A DNA stretch of 64,000 nt from NCBI GenBank assembly GCA_046329815.1, contig JAXLTY010000002.1, positions 1,302,001-1,366,000 on the forward strand, written 5' to 3'. This document shows, one piece after another, positions 18,784-28,362 of the stretch (its first letter is position 1; every line of letters begins with the position of its first letter). The position numbers and the translations under genes were made by a program. Origin of the DNA: JADJSS01 sp046329815. GTDB lineage: Bacteria > Bacteroidota > Bacteroidia > Chitinophagales > JADIYW01. The notes beneath the pieces were generated by a model that did no database searches, was not told the origin of the DNA, and saw only the letters and a program-made list of their open reading frames with translations.

Positions 18784-19917
18784 ATGCATGCTATTTCTGA
18801 AGAAATCAACTCTTATTTAACGCATCAGGATTTTCAATTATTTAAGCGCAGATTATTAGATGCATCTTACGAAACCAACTCAGGTGCCTTGATGGACGAA
18901 ACTATTCTGTGGAGCCAGTCTGCGCCGGAAAATATAACTGATACTAATGACAAATGGTTAATTGATGGAAAATCTATTTTAGATAAAATTGGCAAGTCAT
19001 TACAATCGCTTCCGACAAAAGAAAATGTTCAATTAGTTTCAGCAGAAAATGTTTCTAAAAATTATACAAAAGGAAATTTTAGTCTAAAAGCATTTAATAT
19101 AAAAATTGTTTCCGGCGAAATTATTGGTATTGTTGGTGAAAACGGAAATGGTAAAACTACTTTATTGCGTTGCCTGGCTGGACAACTGGAAAGATCTTCC
19201 GGCGTGCTTTCCTATTTTGGAATTGATAAAGAAAATGAATTATTCGACATCAAACATCGTGTTGCATTTATTCCACAACGTATTCCAAGATGGTATGGTT
19301 TACTGAAAGATAATTTACATTTCAGTGCAGCAATTAGTGGTATTCATGGAAAGGAAAATGACAGAATGGTGCAGTTTATGCTGGAACGAATGAACCTGAC
19401 GAAATATGCGCAGCTAACCTGGGACCGAATCAGCAGCGGTTATCGTACGCGTTTTGAAATCGCTCGCATTTTATTGCAAAAGCCAAACTTGTTGATTTTA
19501 GATGAACCTTTAGCAAATCTGGATATTCACGCGCAGCAAACGCTGTTGAGTGATTTGCGTTTTTTAGTAAAATCACCGGCATTGAATTTAGGTGTTATTC
19601 TGAGTTCTCAGCAATTGCATGAAGTAGAAAAAGTAGCTGATCGTGTTTTGCTGATTAAAAATGGTAATTGTTATTCCAATCAAGACTTAATGCAATCTGC
19701 TAATGACAATGAAACAGTTTTAGAGATTGAAACAACTGATTCCAGAGATACTTTAGTTGCTGCATTGCCTGATGATATTACAGTGGCATTCAATGGAAAT
19801 TTCTATACTTTAAAAGGTGATTTTTCGGTAAATACTGTGTTGCAAAAACTCGTTGCAAGTAATATAGAAATTCTCTATTTCAGAAATATTACCAATTCTA
19901 CCAAACGCTATTTTTAA
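18784..19917 (+). CDS. ABC transporter ATP-binding protein with unusual H-loop
   Basis: 377 residues. An ~85-residue N-terminal extension of unknown role precedes a canonical ABC ATPase: Walker A GENGNGKTT (118-126), Q-loop Gln165, signature ISSGY (216-220, diverged from LSGGQ), Walker B LLILDEP (236-242) and D-loop NLD. The residue at the H-loop, normally His in SSH, is Gln276 (LSSQQLHEVE). A ~75-residue C-terminal extension follows. The next gene, 22 bases on, is a membrane protein and is the likely permease partner. The substrate is unknown. The extensions and Gln276 set it apart from ordinary import/export ATPases. Confidence 0.8.
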   Translation: MHAISEEINSYLTHQDFQLFKRRLLDASYETNSGALMDETILWSQSAPENITDTNDKWLIDGKSILDKIGKSLQSLPTKENVQLVSAENVSKNYTKGNFSLKAFNIKIVSGEIIGIVGENGNGKTTLLRCLAGQLERSSGVLSYFGIDKENELFDIKHRVAFIPQRIPRWYGLLKDNLHFSAAISGIHGKENDRMVQFMLERMNLTKYAQLTWDRISSGYRTRFEIARILLQKPNLLILDEPLANLDIHAQQTLLSDLRFLVKSPALNLGVILSSQQLHEVEKVADRVLLIKNGNCYSNQDLMQSANDNETVLEIETTDSRDTLVAALPDDITVAFNGNFYTLKGDFSVNTVLQKLVASNIEILYFRNITNSTKRYF

Positions 19918-19939
19918 TCAACCGCTTACAAAAATAAAG

Positions 19940-21556
19940 ATGAACACTAATCGATTTATACCTAAATTTTTACAGAAACTAGATGATTATTTGCTTAAAA
20001 ACAAACCGGCGATCTGGAGCAGTCGAATTCACCTTGTATTATTTTTTACAAGCGTAATCAGTATTGCATTTTTTGCCTTATTATTATTTATAAACAGCGA
20101 TCCGCGCCAAGCAAGCACAGAAGGAACATGGGTCGTTTTATTAGCAATCATTGTCATTATTTCCATCGTTGTATTTATTTATTTTTTACTTCGGTTTAAT
20201 GTATTGAAACGTTTTGGCGAATGGAATTCAAAAGACAGTTTATTGAGTTTCATCTTTTATTTTATTTCGTTTGCTGCTATCTATTTTTGGTTTTTATTGC
20301 CATCTGTTACAGAATCTATCCAATCAAACAGGAAATATACTTTTAATGAATTGAGCAACGATCAAAACCAATACAACAAAGCCATTGCGTTGATAGAAAA
20401 AGACTCAATGGATTTTAGTGTTAATTTGATCGACACCGTTATTTTAATTACTGATTCAAGCAAATATTCAACGATTAGAAAAGAAGATGGTTATGCCGAA
20501 TATATCACATATGAAGATAATACAAATTATCCTGAAACTGAAGTAGCTGAGGCCGTAGAAGTAGCGGCAGAAAATGCCAATAATTCACAAGTTGACCGAA
20601 AAATAAGCCGTCTTGACTCTGCCAGTTATTATCAGCAATTAAAATCCAGCGACAGTGTTGTTGTATTAAATGATACTTCTTTTTTAAAATATAATATTCC
20701 AACTTTTGAATTTTGTAATAAATTTTCCGAACGAAGATATTCCTATAGTTTGTTTGGCGGCCAAAGGCAATATCCGGAAACATGGACAGACCTTAGAATG
20801 TATCATGAATTGATAATAGAATTAAAAAAATACGATCTAAAAAAATACACGCAAACCATCAATCGTTTACAGCAAAAATATCTTCTGGAAATTGACAAAG
20901 CAGATGCTGTTTCTGATTACAGACAATATTTGCGTGACCAAAATAATCGTCGTGATTACGATGAGTTTCTTTTGGAAAAATATTTTTGCCGTGATTTTGA
21001 CAACCGCATGGACAATATTTCCGACAGAATGAATCAATGGAATGAAGATAATACGCTTTACAAATTGCATGTATGGTATTACGCAATATTAGCATCTACT
21101 ATACTTTTGTGGTTATTCAGACACAATATTAAAAAATCTTTTTTCTTGAGTTTTCTTATTGGTGCATTATTATTTTTAGCTACCACTATCTTATTCATTC
21201 TGATTCGTGTTGATGAATTCGATGTTCTGGATACTGTGTTCGTTTACTTTATTATTTTCTGTTTCTTTAGTGTCAGTATCATAAAACTAAAAACACAAAA
21301 AATATTTCCTGCAATTGCAACTAATTTCATCGTGATTGTCACTTCATTCATTCCGCTTTATTTTGTGATGTACTGGTACTTTTTAAAGATTGAACAAGAA
21401 AATAATAAATTTATGTATAACCACGACCAACTGCGCGAGAGAATGTGGCATTATGCACAAAGAGCAGAATATATTGGCTTTTTTTTGTTGTTATTTGGTA
21501 TTTATTTTTTATACAGCAAACTCTATAAAAAATGGATCGCGCTGCCGGAAGAATAA
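19940..21556 (+). CDS. Multi-spanning membrane protein, probable ABC permease partner
   Basis: 538 residues. Three predicted membrane helices lie at about 31-51, 64-84 and 101-121. A large hydrophilic domain (~122-375) follows, with acidic stretches such as EVAEAVEVAAEN and many Tyr/Asp residues. About five more helices (~376-395, 402-423, 430-448, 460-482, 511-530) complete it. The 22-base spacing after the ABC ATPase gene suggests one operon and a permease-like role (inference). No known permease motif was recognised. It converges with pbpC one base after its stop. Confidence 0.65.
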   Translation: MNTNRFIPKFLQKLDDYLLKNKPAIWSSRIHLVLFFTSVISIAFFALLLFINSDPRQASTEGTWVVLLAIIVIISIVVFIYFLLRFNVLKRFGEWNSKDSLLSFIFYFISFAAIYFWFLLPSVTESIQSNRKYTFNELSNDQNQYNKAIALIEKDSMDFSVNLIDTVILITDSSKYSTIRKEDGYAEYITYEDNTNYPETEVAEAVEVAAENANNSQVDRKISRLDSASYYQQLKSSDSVVVLNDTSFLKYNIPTFEFCNKFSERRYSYSLFGGQRQYPETWTDLRMYHELIIELKKYDLKKYTQTINRLQQKYLLEIDKADAVSDYRQYLRDQNNRRDYDEFLLEKYFCRDFDNRMDNISDRMNQWNEDNTLYKLHVWYYAILASTILLWLFRHNIKKSFFLSFLIGALLFLATTILFILIRVDEFDVLDTVFVYFIIFCFFSVSIIKLKTQKIFPAIATNFIVIVTSFIPLYFVMYWYFLKIEQENNKFMYNHDQLRERMWHYAQRAEYIGFFLLLFGIYFLYSKLYKKWIALPEE

Positions 21557-21557
21557 A

Positions 21558-23894
21558 TTAATTGATCACTTCAAAATTAATTTTACGTTCGTTTGCATTA
21601 TTATCGATAATTGTAAGTGTGTGTTTACCAACCGGTAAATAAACAGATTGCTGATGAATAGTAGTAGTTTGTCCGGCATAATTTTCATCTATATGCCAAA
21701 ATAATGTTGCATTCGGATTTCCGTCAACTGCTTCTAAAACAATTTTACCTTGCTCGCCATTCATTTCTTTTGGTATCAAAATTTTTGAATTCGATTTTGG
21801 ATATACCACCTGCAAAGCATTTTTAGAATTACAAGCGAGCATGTTATCTTTGTTTGGCGGCAGCAATTTATATTCAGGATGTTTGAGCATGTAATATTTT
21901 TGCATCAACGGTGGCAACGTAAAATAATTCTGAGCAACCATTTCATTTCTGTTCGTGTTATCAGCATTTACAATATATTGCTGCATTTTATCTACAAAAA
22001 CAGTATGATGATACGGACAAAGCGTGCTTCGCAAACAAGTAATGGGAACACTTCTATTTTCAATATGTTCGCAAGCATCACCTGCACGACAACCACTTTC
22101 TACACAAACAGGAATTGTTGTATATTCTGTTTTGGGCTCTTGAAACCAAATTTTCGATTTTGGTAATTTATCGAATAAATCAAACATGATAGGTGCTGCG
22201 GCTTTGGCACCAATAAGCGATGGCCTGCCTTCACCGGTTGCGTTTCCAACCCAAACACTGACTACATAATTTGGCGTAATACCGACAGCCCAAGCATCAC
22301 GGTTGCCAAAGCTCGTTCCTGTTTTCCATGCAATCGTTTGTGATGATTCAAACACACGCCAGTTGCCTTCTTCATCAGGTCTGTTCAATTCCAGCATCGT
22401 TTTAAATGTAGTGTAAATACTGGCTTTGTGTAATTGCAAATTATTTTTATGCTTTCTATTCTCTTCAGGAAATAATGCTATGTTTTTATTTTTGCTATTT
22501 AATAAAGTCAATGCCATTTCACTATATACTTTATTTATTTCCATCAATGAAACTTCAGCGCCACCTAAAATCAATGACAAACCATATTTTCTTGTGTTTG
22601 GCTGAATACCAGTAAAACCTGCTTTATTCAGATCATTTTGAAATTTTAAAACACCATATTGATTGAGTAAATGTACCATTGGTATATTCAAACTTCTGAT
22701 AACACATTCATTCGCAGGAACGGCGCCATCGTATGTTTTATTAAAATTTTTTGGATTAAAACTACCGAAAAAAGAAGGCACATCAGGCAAGATAGTAGTT
22801 GGTAAAATGATACCTGCGTCTAAACTTTTAGCATATAAAATTGGCTTTAAAATGCTGCCTGTACTGCGTTTTGCATTGGCACAATCTACTTCATTATTAA
22901 ATTCTTTTCCGGAAGAAAAACTATTTCCAATATAGCTGACCACATTTCCTGTTTTTAAATCTGTAATAATTACAGCTGCATTGTTAATGTTGTTTTGCTT
23001 TAAGATATTGATATGATGCTGCATAAGAGCACTTGCCATTTTTTGTATATTATTATCAATAGTTGTTTGCATTACTTTTCCTTTATTGCCTTGTTCAATA
23101 AAGCGCTGCAGTATTTGTGCATTCTGCACAGGTAATGGCAATGGTTTGTCCGGCAAGGGCTCTGCAACAGCAAGCATATATTGCATGGAGTCTATCTCTT
23201 CGTACTTCAATAATTGCTTCAACAATCGATTTCTTTTATGCAATAGTTTATCATGATTTTTTCCAGGATAAATTAAACCGGGTGCATTAGGTAAAACAGC
23301 CAGTGTGGCACTTTCCGACCACGACAAATGCTGCGGGCTTTTTCCATAATATCGCCAGGAAGCAGCCGACAAACCAACCACATTATTTCCAAATGGTGCG
23401 TTTGACAAATACATTTTTAAAATACTGTTTTTAGAATACCCGAATTCCAAACGAGTTGCCATTATCATTTCAATGATCTTTTCTGAAAATGTTCTGGATG
23501 GATTGTCACGCATCAAACGAATAGTTTGCATAGTAATGGTGCTGCCGCCACTTACAACTTTTTGTTTGCTGATATTTTGTTTGGCAGCACGTACAATTCC
23601 TTTTATACTGATACCGAAATGCCAGTAAAAGTTTCTGTCTTCAAAAGTCAGCATACAGGTTTTCATTTTATCAGGAATGGTATCTAATTCGGCAAACCGC
23701 CATTGTTGGTCTGCAGCAATGCGTGCTGCCAAAAGTTCACCATTTTTATCCAATAATACCGTTGAAGTTGGTTTATTAAATTTATTTTTAGGCAGGCAAA
23801 AAACATATACTAAAAAAACAAACAACAATATCAACCACTTTATCTGTTGTTTTTTTGTAGCATTTTTTAATTTATTTAAAATCAGGTATTTCAT
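21558..23894 (-). CDS. pbpC: Penicillin-binding protein 1C (glycosyltransferase/transpeptidase)
   Basis: 778 residues. Anchored by an N-terminal helix (~19-34). The GT51 peptidoglycan glycosyltransferase domain (~60-235) has catalytic Glu85 in EDRNFYWHFG and the GGSTITMQ motif (116-123). The transpeptidase domain (~300-570) has the SxxK motif at 347-350 (GSILKP), SLN at 401-403 and KTGT at 524-527. The C-terminal ~110 residues fit the PBP1C-specific beta domain. It polymerises and may crosslink peptidoglycan in the periplasm. PBP1C genes are often linked to bacterial alpha-2-macroglobulin genes, and one is found at 27838-33424. It converges with the membrane-protein gene on its left. Confidence 0.9.
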   Translation of the reverse strand: MKYLILNKLKNATKKQQIKWLILLFVFLVYVFCLPKNKFNKPTSTVLLDKNGELLAARIAADQQWRFAELDTIPDKMKTCMLTFEDRNFYWHFGISIKGIVRAAKQNISKQKVVSGGSTITMQTIRLMRDNPSRTFSEKIIEMIMATRLEFGYSKNSILKMYLSNAPFGNNVVGLSAASWRYYGKSPQHLSWSESATLAVLPNAPGLIYPGKNHDKLLHKRNRLLKQLLKYEEIDSMQYMLAVAEPLPDKPLPLPVQNAQILQRFIEQGNKGKVMQTTIDNNIQKMASALMQHHINILKQNNINNAAVIITDLKTGNVVSYIGNSFSSGKEFNNEVDCANAKRSTGSILKPILYAKSLDAGIILPTTILPDVPSFFGSFNPKNFNKTYDGAVPANECVIRSLNIPMVHLLNQYGVLKFQNDLNKAGFTGIQPNTRKYGLSLILGGAEVSLMEINKVYSEMALTLLNSKNKNIALFPEENRKHKNNLQLHKASIYTTFKTMLELNRPDEEGNWRVFESSQTIAWKTGTSFGNRDAWAVGITPNYVVSVWVGNATGEGRPSLIGAKAAAPIMFDLFDKLPKSKIWFQEPKTEYTTIPVCVESGCRAGDACEHIENRSVPITCLRSTLCPYHHTVFVDKMQQYIVNADNTNRNEMVAQNYFTLPPLMQKYYMLKHPEYKLLPPNKDNMLACNSKNALQVVYPKSNSKILIPKEMNGEQGKIVLEAVDGNPNATLFWHIDENYAGQTTTIHQQSVYLPVGKHTLTIIDNNANERKINFEVIN

Positions 23895-23973
23895 GAAACT
23901 TAAAATTAGTCAACACAACTCTCTTTGGTAAAACTTATGATTATTCGTATGCAAATATTTATTTTTTGATGCT

Positions 23974-23981
23974 TACCTTTG
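23974..23981 (+). promoter_or_regulatory. -7 element TACCTTTG just before the sensor kinase ATG
   Basis: An exact TAnnTTTG match ends only 3 bases before the ATG at 23985. Bacteroidota transcription normally starts a few bases after this element, so the mRNA would begin at or next to the start codon (leaderless). No clear TTG lies at the -33 position. Confidence 0.5.
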
Positions 23982-23984
23982 ATT

Positions 23985-26900
23985 ATGCGCTACAGGTTTT
24001 CGATTATATTGTTGCTTCTTTTTATTCTGTTTGGTTTTTCTACTAAGAAAACTATTGGTCAGCAATATATTTTTCATAATTATTCTGTGGAAGATGGCGT
24101 TGCACAATCACAGGTTTATGATATATTACAAGACAGCCGTGGTTTTTTATGGATTGGCACGCGTGGCGGTGGTATTTCACGTTTTGATGGCAGCAATTTT
24201 AAAACATACACCAATAAAGATGGACTTTGCAACAATTATATCTGGAGTTTGCAGGAAGACAGCGAACATAATATATGGATAGCAACGAATAACGGCATTT
24301 CAAAATATAATGGTATTCGTTTTCAAAATTTTTATCCGGAAAGTAATCAATCAATAAGCGTTCAGGATTTGTATATTGTAAATCCTAAGGAAATTTTATT
24401 AGCTACTCAAAAAGGAATCTATCTTTTAAAAGACAATCATTTTATAAACCTGAATGAATTATCTAAAATAAAAAAAGAATCGTACTACACGATTTGTAAA
24501 GTTGGTGAAACATACTGGTGTGGCAACAGCAATGGAATTAGTATTATTTCTAAAACCAATAACAATTATACCATTGAAACGGCAGCCAATAAATTAGGTG
24601 TCAAAAGCATGCCTGTAAACACTATCAAAAAAGATGATAAGAATACAGTATGGATCGGCACATATGGCGATGGTGTCTATCAGTATAAAAACAATAAACT
24701 AACCAAATTCATCACCAATACATTATTAGACAATCAAATTGTATTAGATATTTATTTCGATAACAATCAGAATATTTGGTTTGGAACATTGGCAAACGGT
24801 GCTTGTATTTATAATATTTTATCCAATTCCTATTCCTGGATAACAGAAAAAGAAGGTCTCAACAACAATCATATACGCAGTATTATTCAAGACAAAAGCG
24901 GCAACTACTGGCTTGGCACCTCAGGCGGCGGCATTGCAAATTATTATGGAAAAGAATTTGTGCACTTCAACAGCGAATCCGGTTTAGGTGGCAACTATAT
25001 TTACAGCATTTATAAAGACAGCCGCAAACGCTTATGGATCGGCACTTCTGACAAAGGCCTGACCGTTTTAGACAGTGGTCAATTTAAGATCAAAGACATC
25101 AATAATGGATTTGCGAATGTAAAAGTGAAAAGTATTATTGAAGACAACTATGGTAATGTTTATTTTGGAACAGATGGCAATGGCGTTTATATTTCGTACG
25201 GTATTTTTTTTACTGAATTAGAGCAATTCAAAGGTATTTATGCAAGAGCTTTTGATAAAGATGCATCCGGAAATATATGGCTGGCAACTGCAGGTGCTGG
25301 TTTGTTTAAAGTTACACCAAGCGGCAACGATGGAAAAAATAACATTTCACAACACTACACTACTGCAAATGGCCTGTTGAATGACCGATTGACTTGTTTG
25401 CATATCGACAAGAAAGGACTCATTTGGTATGGCACTGAATTTAGCGGATTGGGCATCTTCAATCCTGAAAAGAATGAATTCAAAACATTCACCAAACAAG
25501 ATGGTTTGCCGTCTAATTCGATACGCTGTTTAACTGAAGATAAATCCGGAAATTTATGGATTGGAACTGCCGGTGACGGAATTTGCTGTTATACTATTTA
25601 CGCAAATCCAATAAAGAAATATGATATTGACTTTAACAGTAAACTCAAATCAAATAATATTTACCTGCTATGTAATGATGCTGCCAATAATATTTTTGTT
25701 GGCAGCGAAACCGGTTTAGATTACCTGGAGTTAGATAAAAATAAAACTGTATTAAAAGTAAAACATTATGGCAAAGGTGAAGGTTTTTCCGGCATAGAAA
25801 CTTGTCAAAATGCAGTATTTACTGAGTCTGACGGCACTATATGGTTTGGCACAATAAATGGCTTAAGTAAATACAATCCGAATTCTAAAATAAAAAACAA
25901 GAACGAACCAGTAACAACAATTACAAATGTTCGTTTATTTTACAACACATTAGATACGCAGGTTTTCAAGCAATATATCGGCGATTGGAATACTATCAAA
26001 AACCTTCAATTGCCATACAATAAAAATCATCTTACTTTTGATTTTATAGGAATTAACTTAAGTAATCCTGATGCCGTTTTATATCAATGGAAATTGGATG
26101 GCTTCGATGAAAAATGGTCGCCTCCAACTACACAACATGCAGTAACCTATTCCAATATACCACCTGGAAATTATACTTTTTTAGTAAAATCATGTAACGA
26201 AGATGGCATTTGGAATAAAATACCAACGAAAATACATTTTGAAATTACAGCACCTTTTTGGCAAAAATGGTGGTTTATTATTGCTGTCATTTTAAGCGTT
26301 ATTGCCTTAATTTATTATATTGTAAGAAGAAGAATTTCGAACATCAAACAAAAAGCAAAAGACCAGCAAACACAATTACAATTAGAAAAAGAATTATCTG
26401 AATTAGAACATAAAGCATTGCGTTTGCAAATGAATCCGCATTTTTTGTTCAATGCATTAAATTCCATTCAATCATTAATCGGTACTGACAAGGAACAGGA
26501 AGCGCGTTATTACTTAGCAAAGTTTTCCAGCTTAATGCGGCAAATACTAGACAACTCACGCAACAGCACTATTGTATTGCAGGAAGAAATCAACATGCTT
26601 GAAAATTATTTAATGATCGAAAAATTTTGCAATGGTAATCGTTTTGATTATACAATTGATGTAGATAAAAACATCGAAACCGATTACATCAAAATTCCTC
26701 CAATGATTTTACAGCCATTTGTAGAAAACTGCATTAAACATGGTTTACGCTATTTACAAGATAAAACAGGTATGATTAATATTTCATTTAAAGAGCTCAA
26801 TAATGAAATTGAATGTACGGTTACCGACAATGGTATTGGAAGAAAGCAAGCAGAAATCTTGAATAAACAAGGAAAAGAAAATTATCATAAATCGGCTGCA

Positions 26901-27035
26901 CTGCAAGTAACCACAGAACGTTTAGCTTTATTAAATGAAAACAAAGACACCAAAAATATTGAAATTATTGACTTGTATGACGACCAACAACAAGCCGTTG
27001 GCACTACCGTAATTATAAGAATTCCTATCACTTAA
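23985..27035 (+). CDS. Two-component sensor: Reg_prop beta-propellers, Y_Y_Y domain, LytS-type histidine kinase
   Basis: 1016 residues from the ATG at 23985; a TTG at 23979 is possible but overlaps the -7 element. The signal peptide ends near TKKTIGQ. Residues ~28-620 contain many Reg_prop repeats (WIGTRGGGISRF, WIGTYGDGVYQY), expected to form two beta-propellers. A Y_Y_Y domain follows (YQWKLDGFDEKW, NIPPGNYTF), then one membrane helix (~765-785). The kinase core is of the LytS/His_kinase type: phospho-acceptor His819 in MNPHFLFNALNS, N-box PFVENCIKHGL and G-box DNGIGR. It probably senses a periplasmic ligand, perhaps cell-wall or polysaccharide derived, and signals to the LytTR regulator 10 bases downstream. 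It is not a fused hybrid kinase. Confidence 0.9.
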   Translation: MRYRFSIILLLLFILFGFSTKKTIGQQYIFHNYSVEDGVAQSQVYDILQDSRGFLWIGTRGGGISRFDGSNFKTYTNKDGLCNNYIWSLQEDSEHNIWIATNNGISKYNGIRFQNFYPESNQSISVQDLYIVNPKEILLATQKGIYLLKDNHFINLNELSKIKKESYYTICKVGETYWCGNSNGISIISKTNNNYTIETAANKLGVKSMPVNTIKKDDKNTVWIGTYGDGVYQYKNNKLTKFITNTLLDNQIVLDIYFDNNQNIWFGTLANGACIYNILSNSYSWITEKEGLNNNHIRSIIQDKSGNYWLGTSGGGIANYYGKEFVHFNSESGLGGNYIYSIYKDSRKRLWIGTSDKGLTVLDSGQFKIKDINNGFANVKVKSIIEDNYGNVYFGTDGNGVYISYGIFFTELEQFKGIYARAFDKDASGNIWLATAGAGLFKVTPSGNDGKNNISQHYTTANGLLNDRLTCLHIDKKGLIWYGTEFSGLGIFNPEKNEFKTFTKQDGLPSNSIRCLTEDKSGNLWIGTAGDGICCYTIYANPIKKYDIDFNSKLKSNNIYLLCNDAANNIFVGSETGLDYLELDKNKTVLKVKHYGKGEGFSGIETCQNAVFTESDGTIWFGTINGLSKYNPNSKIKNKNEPVTTITNVRLFYNTLDTQVFKQYIGDWNTIKNLQLPYNKNHLTFDFIGINLSNPDAVLYQWKLDGFDEKWSPPTTQHAVTYSNIPPGNYTFLVKSCNEDGIWNKIPTKIHFEITAPFWQKWWFIIAVILSVIALIYYIVRRRISNIKQKAKDQQTQLQLEKELSELEHKALRLQMNPHFLFNALNSIQSLIGTDKEQEARYYLAKFSSLMRQILDNSRNSTIVLQEEINMLENYLMIEKFCNGNRFDYTIDVDKNIETDYIKIPPMILQPFVENCIKHGLRYLQDKTGMINISFKELNNEIECTVTDNGIGRKQAEILNKQGKENYHKSAALQVTTERLALLNENKDTKNIEIIDLYDDQQQAVGTTVIIRIPIT

Positions 27036-27045
27036 AAAATAAACA

Positions 27046-27786
27046 ATGATCAAAGCAATAATTATTGACGATATAGAACAGGCAAGAATTACTCTAAAAA
27101 AAGATTTGGAAACGTACACACCTGAAGTAGTTGTTATTGGTGAAGCCAATGGTGTTTTAGAAGGCGCGAAATTATTAAAAAAAATAAAACCGGATGTATT
27201 GTTTTTAGATATACAAATGCAAGATGGCAGCGGTTTTGACTTATTGGATATACTTTCTGATATTCATTTTAACATCATTTTTATAACAGCTTCTGACGCA
27301 TACGCAATCAAAGCATTTCAATATGCTGCTATCAATTACTTAGTAAAACCTGTCGATCCGGACAAATTGATTGCATCTATTGAACAATTAAAAACACGTC
27401 GTTTCAATGAATTTGAGAAATACAAACTTTTAAATGACAGCTTGAAAAGTAACTCTAAAAATCAAACCAAATTAGCGCTGAATACACAAGAAAAGATACA
27501 TATTGTAAACATTGCAGATATTATTCGCTGTGAAAGTGACGGTAATTATACAGAGTTTTATTTTACGCATCATAAAAAAATACTGGTCACCAAAACCATG
27601 AAAGATTTTGAAGAAATTCTAACACAACATGGTTTTTACAGAGTGCATCAATCACATCTGATCAATACTAAATTTATAAAAGAATTCATAAAAACAGATG
27701 ACGTACTTTTAATGGAAGACGACACGCAAATTCCGGTTTCCAGCCGCAGAAGAGCCGATGTTATTAAAATGCTGGAACAATTATAA
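27046..27786 (+). CDS. LytTR-family response regulator
   Basis: 246 residues. The N-terminal receiver domain has the acidic pair DD (8-9), phospho-acceptor Asp55 (VLFLDIQMQDG), Thr81 and Lys101 (YLVKP). The C-terminal LytTR DNA-binding domain (~140-246) contains IIRCESDGNYTEF and FYRVHQSHLIN. It is the cognate regulator of the preceding sensor kinase, with a 10-base gap. Targets are unknown; the flanking pbpC and alpha-2-macroglobulin genes are plausible candidates by position only. Confidence 0.9.
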   Translation: MIKAIIIDDIEQARITLKKDLETYTPEVVVIGEANGVLEGAKLLKKIKPDVLFLDIQMQDGSGFDLLDILSDIHFNIIFITASDAYAIKAFQYAAINYLVKPVDPDKLIASIEQLKTRRFNEFEKYKLLNDSLKSNSKNQTKLALNTQEKIHIVNIADIIRCESDGNYTEFYFTHHKKILVTKTMKDFEEILTQHGFYRVHQSHLINTKFIKEFIKTDDVLLMEDDTQIPVSSRRRADVIKMLEQL

Positions 27787-27792
27787 ATAAAA

Positions 27793-27820
27793 ATTGTGCC
27801 GCGAAATTTGCGGCACAACA
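27793..27820 (-). terminator. Factor-independent terminator of the alpha-2-macroglobulin gene
   Basis: A perfect 9-bp stem TTGTGCCGC/GCGGCACAA with a 7-base loop (27794-27818). On the minus strand it is followed by TTTTTATTT, a good U-tract. It lies between the convergent LytTR regulator and alpha-2-macroglobulin genes. Confidence 0.75.
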
Positions 27821-27837
27821 CTACAAACAACCAAAAA

Positions 27838-28362
27838 CTACTTCACTACATTTACCCAAAATCCGGGTACGCTCGCACTTACTGAATTATCATACATCGC
27901 TTCGGAATTAATTGCCGGCAAATAAAATTTACCTAAATACGTTGCGTTCAATCGTGTTGTAAATACCTTAGCAGTACCAACCGGCGCATCATAATAAGAA
28001 TATACTCTGTCATCTCGAATATCCTGATACCTTGCATCATTCGTATTCGCTGCTACTTCGTCCATTCTTGAATTATGAATTTCCCAGCCGCTTGGAAATA
28101 GTTGCAATAATGCCATTTCTTTCAGATTCCTGGTTTTGCTTAAATTAATTACTGTAACAATCGCTTTAAAATCCGTTCCTTGTATGATTTTAGTCGGATC
28201 AATTACTTCATCTTTCATATTTTTATACACTACTGAAATTGAAATTCCATTTTTAATTTGTTTTGTATCACCTATCAGCGGAACACCTTTGATAATTACT
28301 TTTCCATATAATTTTATAGTACTTGTATTTTTAATCAGTACAGCATTTTGCTTTGGAAAAAA
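27838..28362 (-). pseudogene. Alpha-2-macroglobulin C-terminal part, displaced by a frameshift
   Basis: The frame reads ...PKQNAVLIKNTSTIKLYGK... through YKNMKDEVIDP to the C-terminus VPGFWVNVVK. It continues the alpha-2-macroglobulin product without loss once one T is removed from the run of six at 28357-28362 (A's on the plus strand). The first internal ATG is at 28230, but there is no reason to think translation starts there. The segment matches the C-terminal beta domain expected of bacterial alpha-2-macroglobulins. It is a genuine mutation or a homopolymer sequencing error. Confidence 0.75.

Noticed and set aside
23979..23984. TTG start of the sensor kinase
   Set aside because: It lies within the -7 promoter element; the ATG at 23985 gives a clean signal peptide.
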